From Natronolimnobius sp. AArcel1 (GTDB lineage: Archaea; Halobacteriota; Halobacteria; Halobacteriales; Natrialbaceae), in the NCBI RefSeq assembly GCF_011043775.1, contig NZ_JAAKXY010000001.1, positions 124,001-188,000 of the forward strand: a DNA stretch of 64,000 nucleotides. The letters are read 5' to 3'. A program made the translations under genes and the position numbers. The notes under the pieces were generated by a model. The model saw only the letters and a program-made list of their open reading frames with translations. It was not told where the DNA came from and did not search any database. Position 1 is the first letter of the stretch. Each line of letters opens with the position of its first letter. Shown here piece after piece: positions 9,037 through 17,670 of the stretch.

Positions 9037-9582
9037 TCACCAGACCCTCACGATGAGTCGGTAGGCGTCTTCATCATCATCATCAACGGAAACGATCCGA
9101 GCCGAACTCGCGGCTGGTTGGTCCTCGTCATACGTATCACCAAACGACCACTCATCGTCGTCGCTATCGAGTTCCTGTACAGTCACGTTCAGACGATCAA
9201 TATTATTGCCACTATTGGCTGTTCGAAGTCCAAACGCCTTCACCATATCGTGCTCATCTTCGAACTCTTCGAGAGCATCGGCATCGATTTCGTTCGGGTC
9301 AGCACCCGTCGAAAGATTGTCAAGGGCCTTATCCGAAATCCGATCTGCCTGTGCCGTCTCTGCACCGCCGATGGACGAATCATAGGGTGTCACGATCGAG
9401 GGCAGAAACGAGAAGACGAACGCGACGGCGAGGATAAAGATCCCGATGCCGACGGCGAAATCCTGCGTTGTCTGGCCGCGATCGCGGTCGCGCTCGAGTG
9501 GAGACGAAATCGTGACCGTCCGTGAGCGCTCGCTGGGGCGGTCGGTCGTCTCGTCTCGAGTGTCGAATCGATCCCGGAACAT
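9037..9582 (-). CDS. Pilin-like membrane-anchored protein 1 of pilus operon
   Basis: A 181-residue protein with a basic, Arg-rich N-terminus, the motif DRDRGQTTQDFAVGIGIFIL and one membrane helix. I start it at the ATG at 9582, one base after the stop of the tadC-like gene. An upstream in-frame ATG at 9630 would overlap tadC by 47 bases and adds a non-acidic stretch unlike the rest. The exterior domain is acidic. It is the first of five small proteins that share an RG-[VQ] junction. Confidence 0.75.
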   Translation of the reverse strand: MFRDRFDTRDETTDRPSERSRTVTISSPLERDRDRGQTTQDFAVGIGIFILAVAFVFSFLPSIVTPYDSSIGGAETAQADRISDKALDNLSTGADPNEIDADALEEFEDEHDMVKAFGLRTANSGNNIDRLNVTVQELDSDDDEWSFGDTYDEDQPAASSARIVSVDDDDEDAYRLIVRVW

Positions 9583-9583
9583 C

Positions 9584-11659
9584 TTAGGCCACCAGTACCC
9601 AGCCGACGAGTGCGATCGTTGCGAGCGCAACCGCGTATTTCAGCCCGCTGAGGACGTCTGCATCACGGATGTACCCGCAGATAAATCCGGAGAGGATCCC
9701 CTGCATCGCGACGGCGTGGAAGAACAACACCGATAGCATATCGACATCGATGTTTTCACTCAGATCTGCATCGGCGATCCCATCGGCACCGCCACCTGCA
9801 GCATCGGCGTCAACATCACCACCACCGGCCTCGAGTCCGGCCATCGTATCGATGAACTGAGTTTTAAGGATTGCAATGACGGCGAGGACGGTCATGAACG
9901 TCATGATGATGATGACGACCTGCATCCGAGTTCGGGATTTGCGTTCGCGCTCGATGTCGTCGTGATTCTCGCTGGCGCGGGCAGCCGTCCGCAGGACATC
10001 GGTGATCTGATTCGACGCTTCCTGTGCTTCGGTAATCAGTCGCGTCGAGCGAGCGAGTCGCGGAATATGATACTTGTTGTTGAACTCGATAAGTGCCTCT
10101 TTGAGGCTCATGCCGTAGTTGACCTTCGTGTGCATCATCTCGAACTCACGAGCTAGTTTGCCGTTGGTCGTATCAGAGACGGATTTGAGCGACTCGAGTA
10201 AGGTCAAGCCGGTGTCGTTGGCGCTGCCGAGTTTACGGAGGTTCTCCGAAAGGTTGTTGACGACTGCGTTTCGGTGTCGAACGTTCCACTCGCGGAAAAT
10301 CGAGAGTGGAATTGCAATACAGTACAGCGGCACGTAGAGGTAGATGAACGTCCCCCAGATCGGATTCTCGAGGAGGGCGTTCCACGAGAGCGGAGCCGAG
10401 TCGGTCACCATCGCAGTTGTGACGACGACCAGTGAGACTGGCACCGTTACTGCAAGCGTATACAGGGGGTTATCTCGGAAGAAAATATGTGGCTTTTTGA
10501 GGACCTGCATGGTCTCGTGGGTTCCCTCGCGGTTCTTGATGCGGTCGAAGACACTGCGCTCGCCGGTGAACTGCTCGACGAGTCCGAGGTTGAGCAGGCC
10601 GCGCTCCTGAGCACTTTTGATCCGCTTGTCGTCACCGCCCATCGTCAGGAAGCCATCGCCAGGTTCGTCGTGTTTGACCGTCGAGACGAGTACGAGAAAG
10701 GCGATGCTGGTGAGCGGAATCAACCCGTAAACGGTCAGATACAGCATCTCGTTAGAGACCTCCGCGTCGGGAATCATCTGCATGACGACCATGATGATGA
10801 TCAAAAGCAACGGGAACAGCGACAGCGTCATGTACATTTCGCCGAACAACTCGAGTGTCTCGAGAGTGATTTCCTGTTCCTGCTTGGCTGTCCGCATGTG
10901 TTTTTCTTTTTTATCCTCGAGGAAGCTCTCCATGTCACCGCCGCTGTTGACAATCGAGAGCATATCCGTCAGGAACTGCGAGAGTTCGTCACTTGGCGTC
11001 TCGAGTGCCTGTTTGCGGATCGCAGTCCGGTAGTCGACGTCGAAGTACTCGGTCTCTTTGACGATGCTCTGGAACTCTTTTGAGACCTCACCGTAGGTGT
11101 CGTCAGCCTGTGCCATCGCGTCGATGATCTCGAGTTGGTTGAGACCTCCGACCGACAGCGCGTACATGAACGAGACCGAGTCGGTGAGGAGCATGTTGAT
11201 CTCGCGCTTTCGGGCTGATGCCCTCGAGTACGGAATCGCGACGAGCGAGCCAAAGCCAGTCGCGAATCCGATGGTCCCGAAAACAAGACCCGTGATGAAC
11301 ACGAGCGCTGGCACGCGAAGCGTCTCGAATGCCGTGATGAGCGTCTCATTCTGGAGTGGCATGCCAAACGCGCCGACGGTGATGAGCCCAGTCGCAAAGA
11401 GCGCGTAGCCAAGGGTCAATCCGAGAAGCCACAGCGCGAGGCCGGCGATGAACCCAATGCCAAGTGCGCGCGAGAGATACAGTTCAACCGGGTCGGTCAT
11501 CCGGGCCTGTGCGAGTTTGGTTTCGACGTCCGCAGTGAACTCGCTTCCCTCGCCGAACAGGCGGTTGTACAGGGGATAGAATGCGTTGCCGAGTACGTCT
11601 GAGCCGGAGCCAAGACTCCCAGTTCCCCCGCTGGCGCTATCATCGGTCTGGAGGCTCAT
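9584..11659 (-). CDS. TadC/PilC-type type II/IV secretion membrane protein (double GspF domain)
   Basis: This is the membrane platform of a type IV pilus-like machine. The 691-residue protein contains two GspF/T2SSF domains (about residues 150-255 and 460-565), each followed by long hydrophobic segments, with more membrane helices near residues 60-140, 270-330 and 400-445 and at the C-terminus. A Gly/Ala/Asp-rich loop near residues 610-650 is probably exterior. The ATG overlaps the ATPase stop (ATGA), so the two are coupled. Size and domain duplication match haloarchaeal PilC-type proteins rather than ArlJ/FlaJ. It pairs with the ATPase upstream to assemble the five pilin-like proteins downstream. 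Confidence 0.9.
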   Translation of the reverse strand: MSLQTDDSASGGTGSLGSGSDVLGNAFYPLYNRLFGEGSEFTADVETKLAQARMTDPVELYLSRALGIGFIAGLALWLLGLTLGYALFATGLITVGAFGMPLQNETLITAFETLRVPALVFITGLVFGTIGFATGFGSLVAIPYSRASARKREINMLLTDSVSFMYALSVGGLNQLEIIDAMAQADDTYGEVSKEFQSIVKETEYFDVDYRTAIRKQALETPSDELSQFLTDMLSIVNSGGDMESFLEDKKEKHMRTAKQEQEITLETLELFGEMYMTLSLFPLLLIIIMVVMQMIPDAEVSNEMLYLTVYGLIPLTSIAFLVLVSTVKHDEPGDGFLTMGGDDKRIKSAQERGLLNLGLVEQFTGERSVFDRIKNREGTHETMQVLKKPHIFFRDNPLYTLAVTVPVSLVVVTTAMVTDSAPLSWNALLENPIWGTFIYLYVPLYCIAIPLSIFREWNVRHRNAVVNNLSENLRKLGSANDTGLTLLESLKSVSDTTNGKLAREFEMMHTKVNYGMSLKEALIEFNNKYHIPRLARSTRLITEAQEASNQITDVLRTAARASENHDDIERERKSRTRMQVVIIIMTFMTVLAVIAILKTQFIDTMAGLEAGGGDVDADAAGGGADGIADADLSENIDVDMLSVLFFHAVAMQGILSGFICGYIRDADVLSGLKYAVALATIALVGWVLVA

Positions 11660-14600
11660 GTGTCACGCTCCGCAGATTCGTCACTCGAATCTTGCTGGTC
11701 ACCCTCACTATTCTCGTTTGGCTCACTGTCTGCGTCTGTGCTATTGTCCGCATCTGCGGCGTTCTCGTCTTCAGTGTTTATTTCGTCTGCGTCGCCAGCC
11801 TCGTCCTCGTTGTCGGTGAAGATCGACCCGTCGTCAGTCTCTTCCCGTTCATCAAATAACGAACCGGATTCCGTGGTCTCTTCCTCGTCGGTCTCCGTGA
11901 ACACCGATTCGGATTCGTCACCAAATATCGACGATGTGTCTGTTGGTGACTCTCCATTTTCTGCTGGAATCGCCTCATTGTTGCCATCCGTCACCGCGTC
12001 GCCAGTTTCATCGGGTGACTCGTCCTCGGTCGCAGCAGATTCGGCGTCTCCTGCTTGTGACTCGAGTGTCGGGTCGTCAAGTTCAATCGTCGGCGGGTCG
12101 CTGTCTGGTGCTGACTCCGCCGCTGGCTCATCTTTCCCCGCTGATTCAGCGCCAGTATCGTCCGGTGCTGTCGCCTCCTCGCCGTCAGACTCGCTCGTCA
12201 TCGACTCGTCGATCTCGATCGTTGGAACGTTCTGTTCGGATACCTCATTCGAGTTGGCGCCGTCGTCTGTGGCCGATGTGTCCGATGATGACTCTGTGTC
12301 TGGTGCCGGCTCTGATTCGAGTGTTGATTCGACTTCTGAATCCGGTTCAGGCTCCGTCTCAGATGCTGGCGCGTGGTCGGGCGCTGGTGTCGACGCGGTC
12401 TCGGCTTCCGACGTCGACGTGGTCTGTGAGCCTGCGTTCGTCTCCCAGGCGTCCGAAGCCGACGGTGATTCTTCTGACTCTGTCTCAACGTCGGACAGAT
12501 GCGCGGTGAAATCACCAGAGCCTTCGCCTGCACTCGAGTCCGGATCGAAAATCGAACCGGACGATTCCTGAGCGAAGACCGGGGAATCGTCGTCTCCGTC
12601 GGTCCCCTCATGGCCTGGCGCTGGTGCATTCGTAGTCGCTGTCTCGGCTTCATCGAGTTCTGCAAGCGCCTCACCCATATTTTCAAAGAGTCCACCGAGG
12701 TCGTCATCGGCATCGGGCGCGACCGAGGATCCGCGCGCTCCGAGTTGCTCGTTGACCGCATCCTCGGTCGACGGCTCTGCATCTGCGGTCTCGATCGGAT
12801 TCATATCGAACTGCCCGGTCGAGGATCCACCACCTACGCCACCAATATCCGTACTACTTCCGGCACTCGAGAACGGATCTGAATCGGCACCGCTGCTCTC
12901 GTCAGTTGGCCCAAACCCACCGTTGGACCCCGATGCAGTACTGGCACTGGCCGTCGTACTCGAGCCGGTGTCCGCACCTGCGGTTGCCGTATCAGTGGTT
13001 CCTGATTCATCGAACCCAACCTCGAAGTCGGTGTCGTCAGTGATCCACGACGGCTGGTCACTGGACCCATCCGAACCGACTGTAAAGCCACTCGCATCGG
13101 ACCACGAGTCGTTCCCGGTGCTAAACGAGTCGCTGAAGCCGAACTCCTCGTCATCGCTGGTATCGTCGGCCTCAACATCGATCGTCTCTGCGTCCTCGAT
13201 ATCCCCGAGTGCACTTGCAAGCCCGCTGGGAACTTTCCCACGATACTCTTCGAACAGCGACTCCTCAGCTCGCTCGAGGATGTCCGTCGACGTATTGTAC
13301 GTCTCTGTTGTCGGGTCCGGCCGGGGGACGAGTTCCTCCTTGTCCTGATCGACGTCGATCAGCACGCTCTCCATCTCACGGAGATCATCGAGGCTGTCCT
13401 CGAGTTGCCCGTTTGCGATGAGCGTCAGAATCGTCTCTGGATCATTGATAAACGCCTGTGCGGTCGCGGCGACTTCCGCGTAGGTGTTCAGTTCGTTCTT
13501 GATGAGATAGGCGAGGATGACCTGGCGCTTGAACAGTTCCTGCTGGAGTTTCTCGTTGTTCCAGCCGCGGTCGAACTGGATTTCCTCTAAGGTGTTCGAG
13601 TCCCCCATCTTGAGGTACTCGTCAGTTTCTGCTTGCCACTGGTAGACGTCCTGAACGTTGATCTCGTCGTTTTCGGCCTCGTAGTGGTTAATCTCCGTCA
13701 GGGACTTGTTCCGGCGAACCTTGTTCCCCTGTACACGTGTCTGAGTCTGGATCGAAACCAGATCCAGCGCGGTGAACATCGTCTTCGAGACGTTGATCGG
13801 GTCCGTCGTGAATCGTTTGAGGACCTCGTCGACGGAGTCCGCGTGGAACGTCGTATACGTGGTGTGACCCGTCGACATGACCTGGAACAGGGTTCGACCT
13901 TCCTCACCACGGATCTCACCCATGACGATGTAGTCAGGCCGCTGTCGCAGTGCAGCCTCGAGCAGGTCGAACTCGTCGACGTCACCCTGCTCGTCGTCGG
14001 AGAACGAGGGGCGCGTAATGCTTGCAATCCAGTTTCGCTGTGGCAACTCGACCTCGCGTGTGTCCTCGATGGAGACGATCTTTGCACTGCTTGGGATGAA
14101 CAGCGAGACCGCATTCAGCGAGGTTGTCTTCCCGGATGCCGTCCCGCCAGCGAAGATCAGGCTCTTGTGGTTCTCGATACAGAGCCAGAGAAACGCCATC
14201 TCGTCGAGTGAGAAGGTGTTCCAGTTGATCAGGTCGATTGGCGTGAACGGGACGTCCTTGAACTGACGGATGGTGTAGTTGGTCCCGTGGTCGGAGACTT
14301 CCTTCCCCAGAGTGAGTTGGGCACGCGACCCGTCGGGAAGCGTCGCATCGACCTGTGGGAGCCGTTTACTGATCCCCTTGCCCGAGCGCTGGGCAAGTTT
14401 GACGACGAAGTCGTCGAGTTCGTCCTCGCCGTGGTAGATGTTCGAAATAATCTGCTCGTAGTCGGAGTGATAGACGAAAACGGGCGAGTTGTAGCCATCA
14501 CAGGAAACGTCCTCCACGTTGATGTCGTGTTTGATGCCATCAATCCGCTCGTAGCCGATGAAGTTCCGTTTAAGTAAATAGAGGAGTTTCTCGACCTGGT

Positions 14601-15768
14601 ACTCGTTCAACGTATCCGGATCGTCCGCGAGGATAGCAGGTTCGGGACGGACCTCGATTCCCTCGAGTTCATCGGGACCGTCCTCGTCATCCTCATCGTC
14701 GTCGTTCAGGAGCGACTGGACGGTTTCGATGATGCCCGCCGTCTTGCTCCCCGCAGTCTTCTCGAATAGGTCGTAGCGTTTCAGCAGCCGGCGTGTCTCG
14801 TCTTCGATGACGTTTCGCCGGCCGTCCTCGTTCGCTTTCTCTTTAATACCGTCGTCGGAGTACTTGATTGCCGTCCGGAGTTTGCCCGAGAGGAACTCCT
14901 GTAAGTCCCCCTCGATCTCGTTGATGTACGGCTCGATCATGTAGTACTTCTTCTCGTTTTCCTTCTCGGAATGGAAGATGACGACGTAGGCGTAGGGCTT
15001 GTTGACCCAGTAACGCTCGACCTCTTGGTAGTGGGTCTTTTTGTCCATCGGCACCGACTTCTCGAGATCGTAGCGATTCGAGAGCGTCGTCGCGCCGTCG
15101 GCCGTCGAGAAGAAGTCGTCTTCCTCGATATCGTCTTGGACGTTGACCGTCCGTTCCTCGACAACATCGTCGAGTTCCATCGCCCGGTCCGCGCCGACAG
15201 TCAGTCGCTCCTCGAGCGTCTCGGGATCGAATCCGAGCGCCTCTTCCTTGTCGTGGCGGACGATCTTGCCGTCACTATCGCGCGGTCGACTGCCGTCTTC
15301 CTCGTAGTAGTACTCCCACTTGTAGTGCTCCCAGGTCCAGACGTCTTTGACGACCGGCGTTGTCTCCGGATCGACATACTTGAGAAACGATCGCTCGAGA
15401 ATATCGTTGTTCGTCCCTGCAGTTGGAAGCACGTGGTCACGAATATCGTCCGGATGATAGCCCAGATAGACAGACGGATCGAACGAAACGCGATCCCAGT
15501 CCTCACCACGTGGCACCGTCGAGACGCTCGCTTCACCAGTCTCGAGACCGAGCTGGTCGTCTTCGTCGGGAGTCGGATCGTCCGGATACAGCGCGGAAAT
15601 CTCCTCGCCGTAGCCGTATTCGGTCATAAAATCTTCCCACGAATAGTCGCCGACGCGAACCCGGCTCGAACCCGACGTGGCAGCCCGATTGCCCTCCGAC
15701 ATAGCATCGGACGCGTCACCCGCTGACGTCCCCCCGGCGCCCGATTGTTTGCCCTCGTCAATAGCCAT
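11656..15768 (-). CDS. TadA/PilB-type secretion ATPase with giant acidic C-terminal tail
   Basis: This cytoplasmic ATPase powers pilus assembly or secretion. The ~1370-residue protein has an N-terminal region (to ~residue 330) special to haloarchaeal homologs, then the GspE/VirB11 core: Walker A GGTASGKTTSLNAV near residue 540, an Asp-box EDTREVELPQ, Walker B-like DYIVMGEIRGEEG and the conserved STGHTTYTTFHADS. The last ~500 residues are low-complexity Asp/Glu/Ser/Thr/Ala, far longer than in usual homologs and probably disordered. I use the ATG at 15768; a GTG at 15789 is possible. It is the first gene of the minus-strand operon. Confidence 0.92.
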   Translation of the reverse strand: MAIDEGKQSGAGGTSAGDASDAMSEGNRAATSGSSRVRVGDYSWEDFMTEYGYGEEISALYPDDPTPDEDDQLGLETGEASVSTVPRGEDWDRVSFDPSVYLGYHPDDIRDHVLPTAGTNNDILERSFLKYVDPETTPVVKDVWTWEHYKWEYYYEEDGSRPRDSDGKIVRHDKEEALGFDPETLEERLTVGADRAMELDDVVEERTVNVQDDIEEDDFFSTADGATTLSNRYDLEKSVPMDKKTHYQEVERYWVNKPYAYVVIFHSEKENEKKYYMIEPYINEIEGDLQEFLSGKLRTAIKYSDDGIKEKANEDGRRNVIEDETRRLLKRYDLFEKTAGSKTAGIIETVQSLLNDDDEDDEDGPDELEGIEVRPEPAILADDPDTLNEYQVEKLLYLLKRNFIGYERIDGIKHDINVEDVSCDGYNSPVFVYHSDYEQIISNIYHGEDELDDFVVKLAQRSGKGISKRLPQVDATLPDGSRAQLTLGKEVSDHGTNYTIRQFKDVPFTPIDLINWNTFSLDEMAFLWLCIENHKSLIFAGGTASGKTTSLNAVSLFIPSSAKIVSIEDTREVELPQRNWIASITRPSFSDDEQGDVDEFDLLEAALRQRPDYIVMGEIRGEEGRTLFQVMSTGHTTYTTFHADSVDEVLKRFTTDPINVSKTMFTALDLVSIQTQTRVQGNKVRRNKSLTEINHYEAENDEINVQDVYQWQAETDEYLKMGDSNTLEEIQFDRGWNNEKLQQELFKRQVILAYLIKNELNTYAEVAATAQAFINDPETILTLIANGQLEDSLDDLREMESVLIDVDQDKEELVPRPDPTTETYNTSTDILERAEESLFEEYRGKVPSGLASALGDIEDAETIDVEADDTSDDEEFGFSDSFSTGNDSWSDASGFTVGSDGSSDQPSWITDDTDFEVGFDESGTTDTATAGADTGSSTTASASTASGSNGGFGPTDESSGADSDPFSSAGSSTDIGGVGGGSSTGQFDMNPIETADAEPSTEDAVNEQLGARGSSVAPDADDDLGGLFENMGEALAELDEAETATTNAPAPGHEGTDGDDDSPVFAQESSGSIFDPDSSAGEGSGDFTAHLSDVETESEESPSASDAWETNAGSQTTSTSEAETASTPAPDHAPASETEPEPDSEVESTLESEPAPDTESSSDTSATDDGANSNEVSEQNVPTIEIDESMTSESDGEEATAPDDTGAESAGKDEPAAESAPDSDPPTIELDDPTLESQAGDAESAATEDESPDETGDAVTDGNNEAIPAENGESPTDTSSIFGDESESVFTETDEEETTESGSLFDEREETDDGSIFTDNEDEAGDADEINTEDENAADADNSTDADSEPNENSEGDQQDSSDESAERDT

Positions 15769-15789
15769 TACATTCACGCTATCAGTCAC

Positions 15790-16096
15790 CCTTCAAAAAC
15801 CTCATCCATACATTACCACATCTGATAATCTTCTTCGCTAAAATTGTGTGAAAATACACACGTTCGTAGTGCCATACTCGAGTACTCACTCGCATATGAG
15901 TTACTCGGCTATGACACAGTGCAAACGCGGTATGCTAGTCGTTGTCCACACCTGACACTGGTGGACTGTCTCACGCAGACTGTTCAGGGCGCTCGATAAA
16001 TCGTCTCGAGGACGGAACAGCCTCGAGAAGCGAGTTCGATGATGCCCCCGGTGTCACTCAGCTAGCACTGTCGCTATCGTTTGATTTTCAGGAAAA
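15790..16096. other. Non-coding stretch upstream of the pilus operon
   Basis: About 300 bases without a convincing gene. AT-rich sequence at 15795-15860 should contain the promoter of the pilus operon; a minus-strand GATTATC at ~15824-15830 is a weak TATA candidate for the GTG at 15789. Short frames here have no supporting features. Confidence 0.4.
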
Positions 16097-16120
16097 CGGG
16101 CGTGGCGGGATTCGAACCAC
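16097..16120. repeat. tRNA-Arg 3'-end copy (att-like scar) 1
   Basis: The 22 bases at 16097-16118 are identical to the 3' end of the tRNA-Arg gene at 16306-16327 (acceptor strand plus most of the T arm, with discriminator base). The match breaks after AACC, where this copy lacks one C. No other tRNA part is present. Tandem tRNA 3'-end copies are the usual footprint of tyrosine-integrase elements. Confidence 0.75.
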
Positions 16121-16170
16121 CTGAACGTCGCTCGCTATCGCTCGCTTGTTCCATAGTTCAAGAATCCCGC

Positions 16171-16211
16171 ACGATCCGTTATCGCCCTCGTATTCACTCG
16201 GTACGATAACG
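16171..16211. repeat. Inverted repeat between tRNA scars
   Basis: A short stem of GTTATCG and CGATAAC flanks a 19-base loop just before the second tRNA 3'-end copy. On the minus strand it lies downstream of the tRNA gene and could help stop transcription. It may equally be a remnant of the inserted element. Confidence 0.35.
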
Positions 16212-16233
16212 GGCGTGGCGGGATTCGAACCAC
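16210..16233. repeat. tRNA-Arg 3'-end copy (att-like scar) 2
   Basis: The 22 bases at 16210-16231 are identical to the tRNA-Arg 3' end at 16306-16327 and to scar 1, again with one C missing after AACC. The three copies are spaced 113 and 96 bases apart, all in the same orientation. No integrase gene or cargo remains between them. Confidence 0.75.
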
Positions 16234-16305
16234 GGTCGTTCCGCTTCGTTTCACTCCCTGATTCGAATCCGTGCCCGTCCACTCCTCACGTCCGTTCGTC
16301 GCGGA

Positions 16306-16378
16306 CGGGCGTGGCGGGATTCGAACCCACGATCAGAAGGTTAGGAACCTCCTGCCCTCTCCGCTAGGCCACACGCCC
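16306..16378 (-). tRNA. tRNA-Arg (anticodon CCT)
   Basis: A 73-base cloverleaf on the minus strand. The acceptor stem GGGCGTG pairs with CACGCCC with discriminator G. The D arm is GCCT/GGGC, the anticodon stem GGAGG pairs with CCTTC around loop TTCCTAA, the variable loop has five bases, and the T arm GTGGG/CCCGC encloses TTCGAAT. The anticodon CCT decodes AGG. There is no intron and CCA is not encoded. It lies 14 bases after tatA on the same strand and carries two extra 3'-end copies downstream. Confidence 0.95.
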
Positions 16379-16392
16379 CGGCAAAAACCGCG

Positions 16393-16710
16393 TTAGTTGG
16401 TTTCCGTTTCTGTCTCGGTGTCGACGTCAGCGTCAGTGTCCTCGGCAGAGACCGGCTCCGTGTCGACGAAGTCGGTGTCAGCCTCGTCCTCGTCGAAGTC
16501 CCCTTCGAAGTCTCCGTCGCGCATCTCCTCGAGTTCTGTTTCGACCTTCTCACGCCCCTTCTGGAATTCGCCCATAGCCTCACCGGTCGAGCGAGCCAGC
16601 TTCGGGATCTTGTTCGCCCCGAAGAGCAAAATGGCGATGAAAAGGATGATCAAAAGTTCCGGACCCCCGGGTGCGCCGGGGATGAACAGCGGTGCGATTT
16701 CGGCTACCAT
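16393..16710 (-). CDS. tatA: Twin-arginine translocase subunit TatA
   Basis: TatA forms the pore-like component that moves folded proteins across the membrane, the main export route in haloarchaea. The 105-residue protein has an N-terminal membrane helix (GPELLIILFIAILLFG), the conserved hinge FG followed by ANKIPKLARSTGEAMGEFQKG amphipathic helix, and an acidic Asp/Glu/Thr tail. I use the ATG at 16710; the TATA-like TTATAAT lies ~27 bases upstream, which fits a leaderless message and argues against the TTG at 16737. Several proteins in this window carry twin-arginine signals and would be clients. Confidence 0.93.
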   Translation of the reverse strand: MVAEIAPLFIPGAPGGPELLIILFIAILLFGANKIPKLARSTGEAMGEFQKGREKVETELEEMRDGDFEGDFDEDEADTDFVDTEPVSAEDTDADVDTETETETN

Positions 16711-16734
16711 CTCTATGCGTGGCTTACCGGCTGG

Positions 16735-16745
16735 CAATTATAACC
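16735..16745 (-). promoter_or_regulatory. TATA-like box of tatA
   Basis: On the minus strand the sequence reads GGTTATAATTG, ~27-35 bases before the tatA ATG at 16710. The spacing is that of leaderless haloarchaeal promoters. Confidence 0.55.
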
Positions 16746-17099
16746 TTTTTGGACCACTTAGTAACGTACAAGACATCGAAAGTCCGGTTTCGAGGCGCTG
16801 CCAGCCACATCGTACTCGAGGACACAAACCCTCCGGGAGAGCAACGCAAACGCGTTTTTCTCACGCACTGGCAACTCACAGTCCCTCTCCTCGGGTAGCG
16901 CTCTCGAGGCGCAACTCGCCACCGTTCCGCGGCAGACGCCTTGTGAGCGGGACCGAAAGTGGTACGATAAGTAAAACCACTGCTGCTCGAGGCGGGGTCG
17001 AATGCAGCTCACGCACCTCCTCACAACCCACCACGAACAGAACGGCGCAGTCGTCCGCGAACGAAACTATCTTTCCCGGTTAGACATAAGGGATAGTCG
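16738..17099. other. Intergenic region between tatA and peroxiredoxin
   Basis: About 360 bases between divergently transcribed genes. It holds the tatA promoter at its left end and should hold the peroxiredoxin promoter at its right end (ACTATCTT-like sequence ~30 bases before 17100). Short frames in between have no domain, motif or ribosome-binding support, and I see no RNA gene. Confidence 0.5.
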
Positions 17100-17579
17100 A
17101 TGGTAGATACTGGCGACACTGCACCCGACTTTACCGCACCGCTCGCAAACGGCGACGTCGACTCGTTCACTCTTTCGGACCGACTCGAAGACGACGCGCC
17201 AATCGTTCTTGCGTTCTTCCCCGGTGCGTTCACGGGCGTCTGTACCGATGAGATGTGTACGTTCCAGGACCGCCTCTCGGCCTTCGAGGATCTCGACGCC
17301 TCGGTCTACGGCGTCAGCCGTGACTCGCCGTTCTCGCTCAACGAGTTCCGCGACCAGAACGACCTCGAGTTCGGCCTCCTGAGCGACTTCAACAAGGAAA
17401 TCATCGACGACTACGGCATCGCGATGGACTTCGACGACCTCGGCGTCTACGGCGTTGCCAAGCGTTCGGTCTTCGTCGTCGACGCCGACGGCGACGTCAC
17501 GTACGCGTGGGTCAGCGACGACCCCGGCGTCGAACCGGACTACGACGAGGTCGAGGCCGCTGTCGAGGACGCAGCCTAA
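17100..17579 (+). CDS. Peroxiredoxin (AhpE/Bcp type)
   Basis: A thiol peroxidase that reduces hydrogen peroxide and organic peroxides. The 159-residue protein has the thioredoxin-like peroxiredoxin core with peroxidatic Cys in FFPGAFTGVCTDEMCTFQD (T-x-x-C pattern) and the conserved Arg in YGVSRDSPFSL. A second Cys four residues after the first is unusual for the 1-Cys AhpE type and could act in resolution. Length is normal. A T-run at 17642-17648 after the gene may end transcription. Confidence 0.9.
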   Translation: MVDTGDTAPDFTAPLANGDVDSFTLSDRLEDDAPIVLAFFPGAFTGVCTDEMCTFQDRLSAFEDLDASVYGVSRDSPFSLNEFRDQNDLEFGLLSDFNKEIIDDYGIAMDFDDLGVYGVAKRSVFVVDADGDVTYAWVSDDPGVEPDYDEVEAAVEDAA

Positions 17580-17670
17580 CGACGCGAACCGATACCGATT
17601 CCACGCGGGTTGCGCGCGACGTCACCACCCGCGCCGTAGCGCTTTTTTGTACCGCAGTCGACCATCCACT

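Noticed and set aside
16088-16282. A 64-codon minus-strand frame over the tRNA 3'-end copies
   Set aside because: It is made of the repeats themselves and non-acidic sequence; the repeats explain the DNA better.
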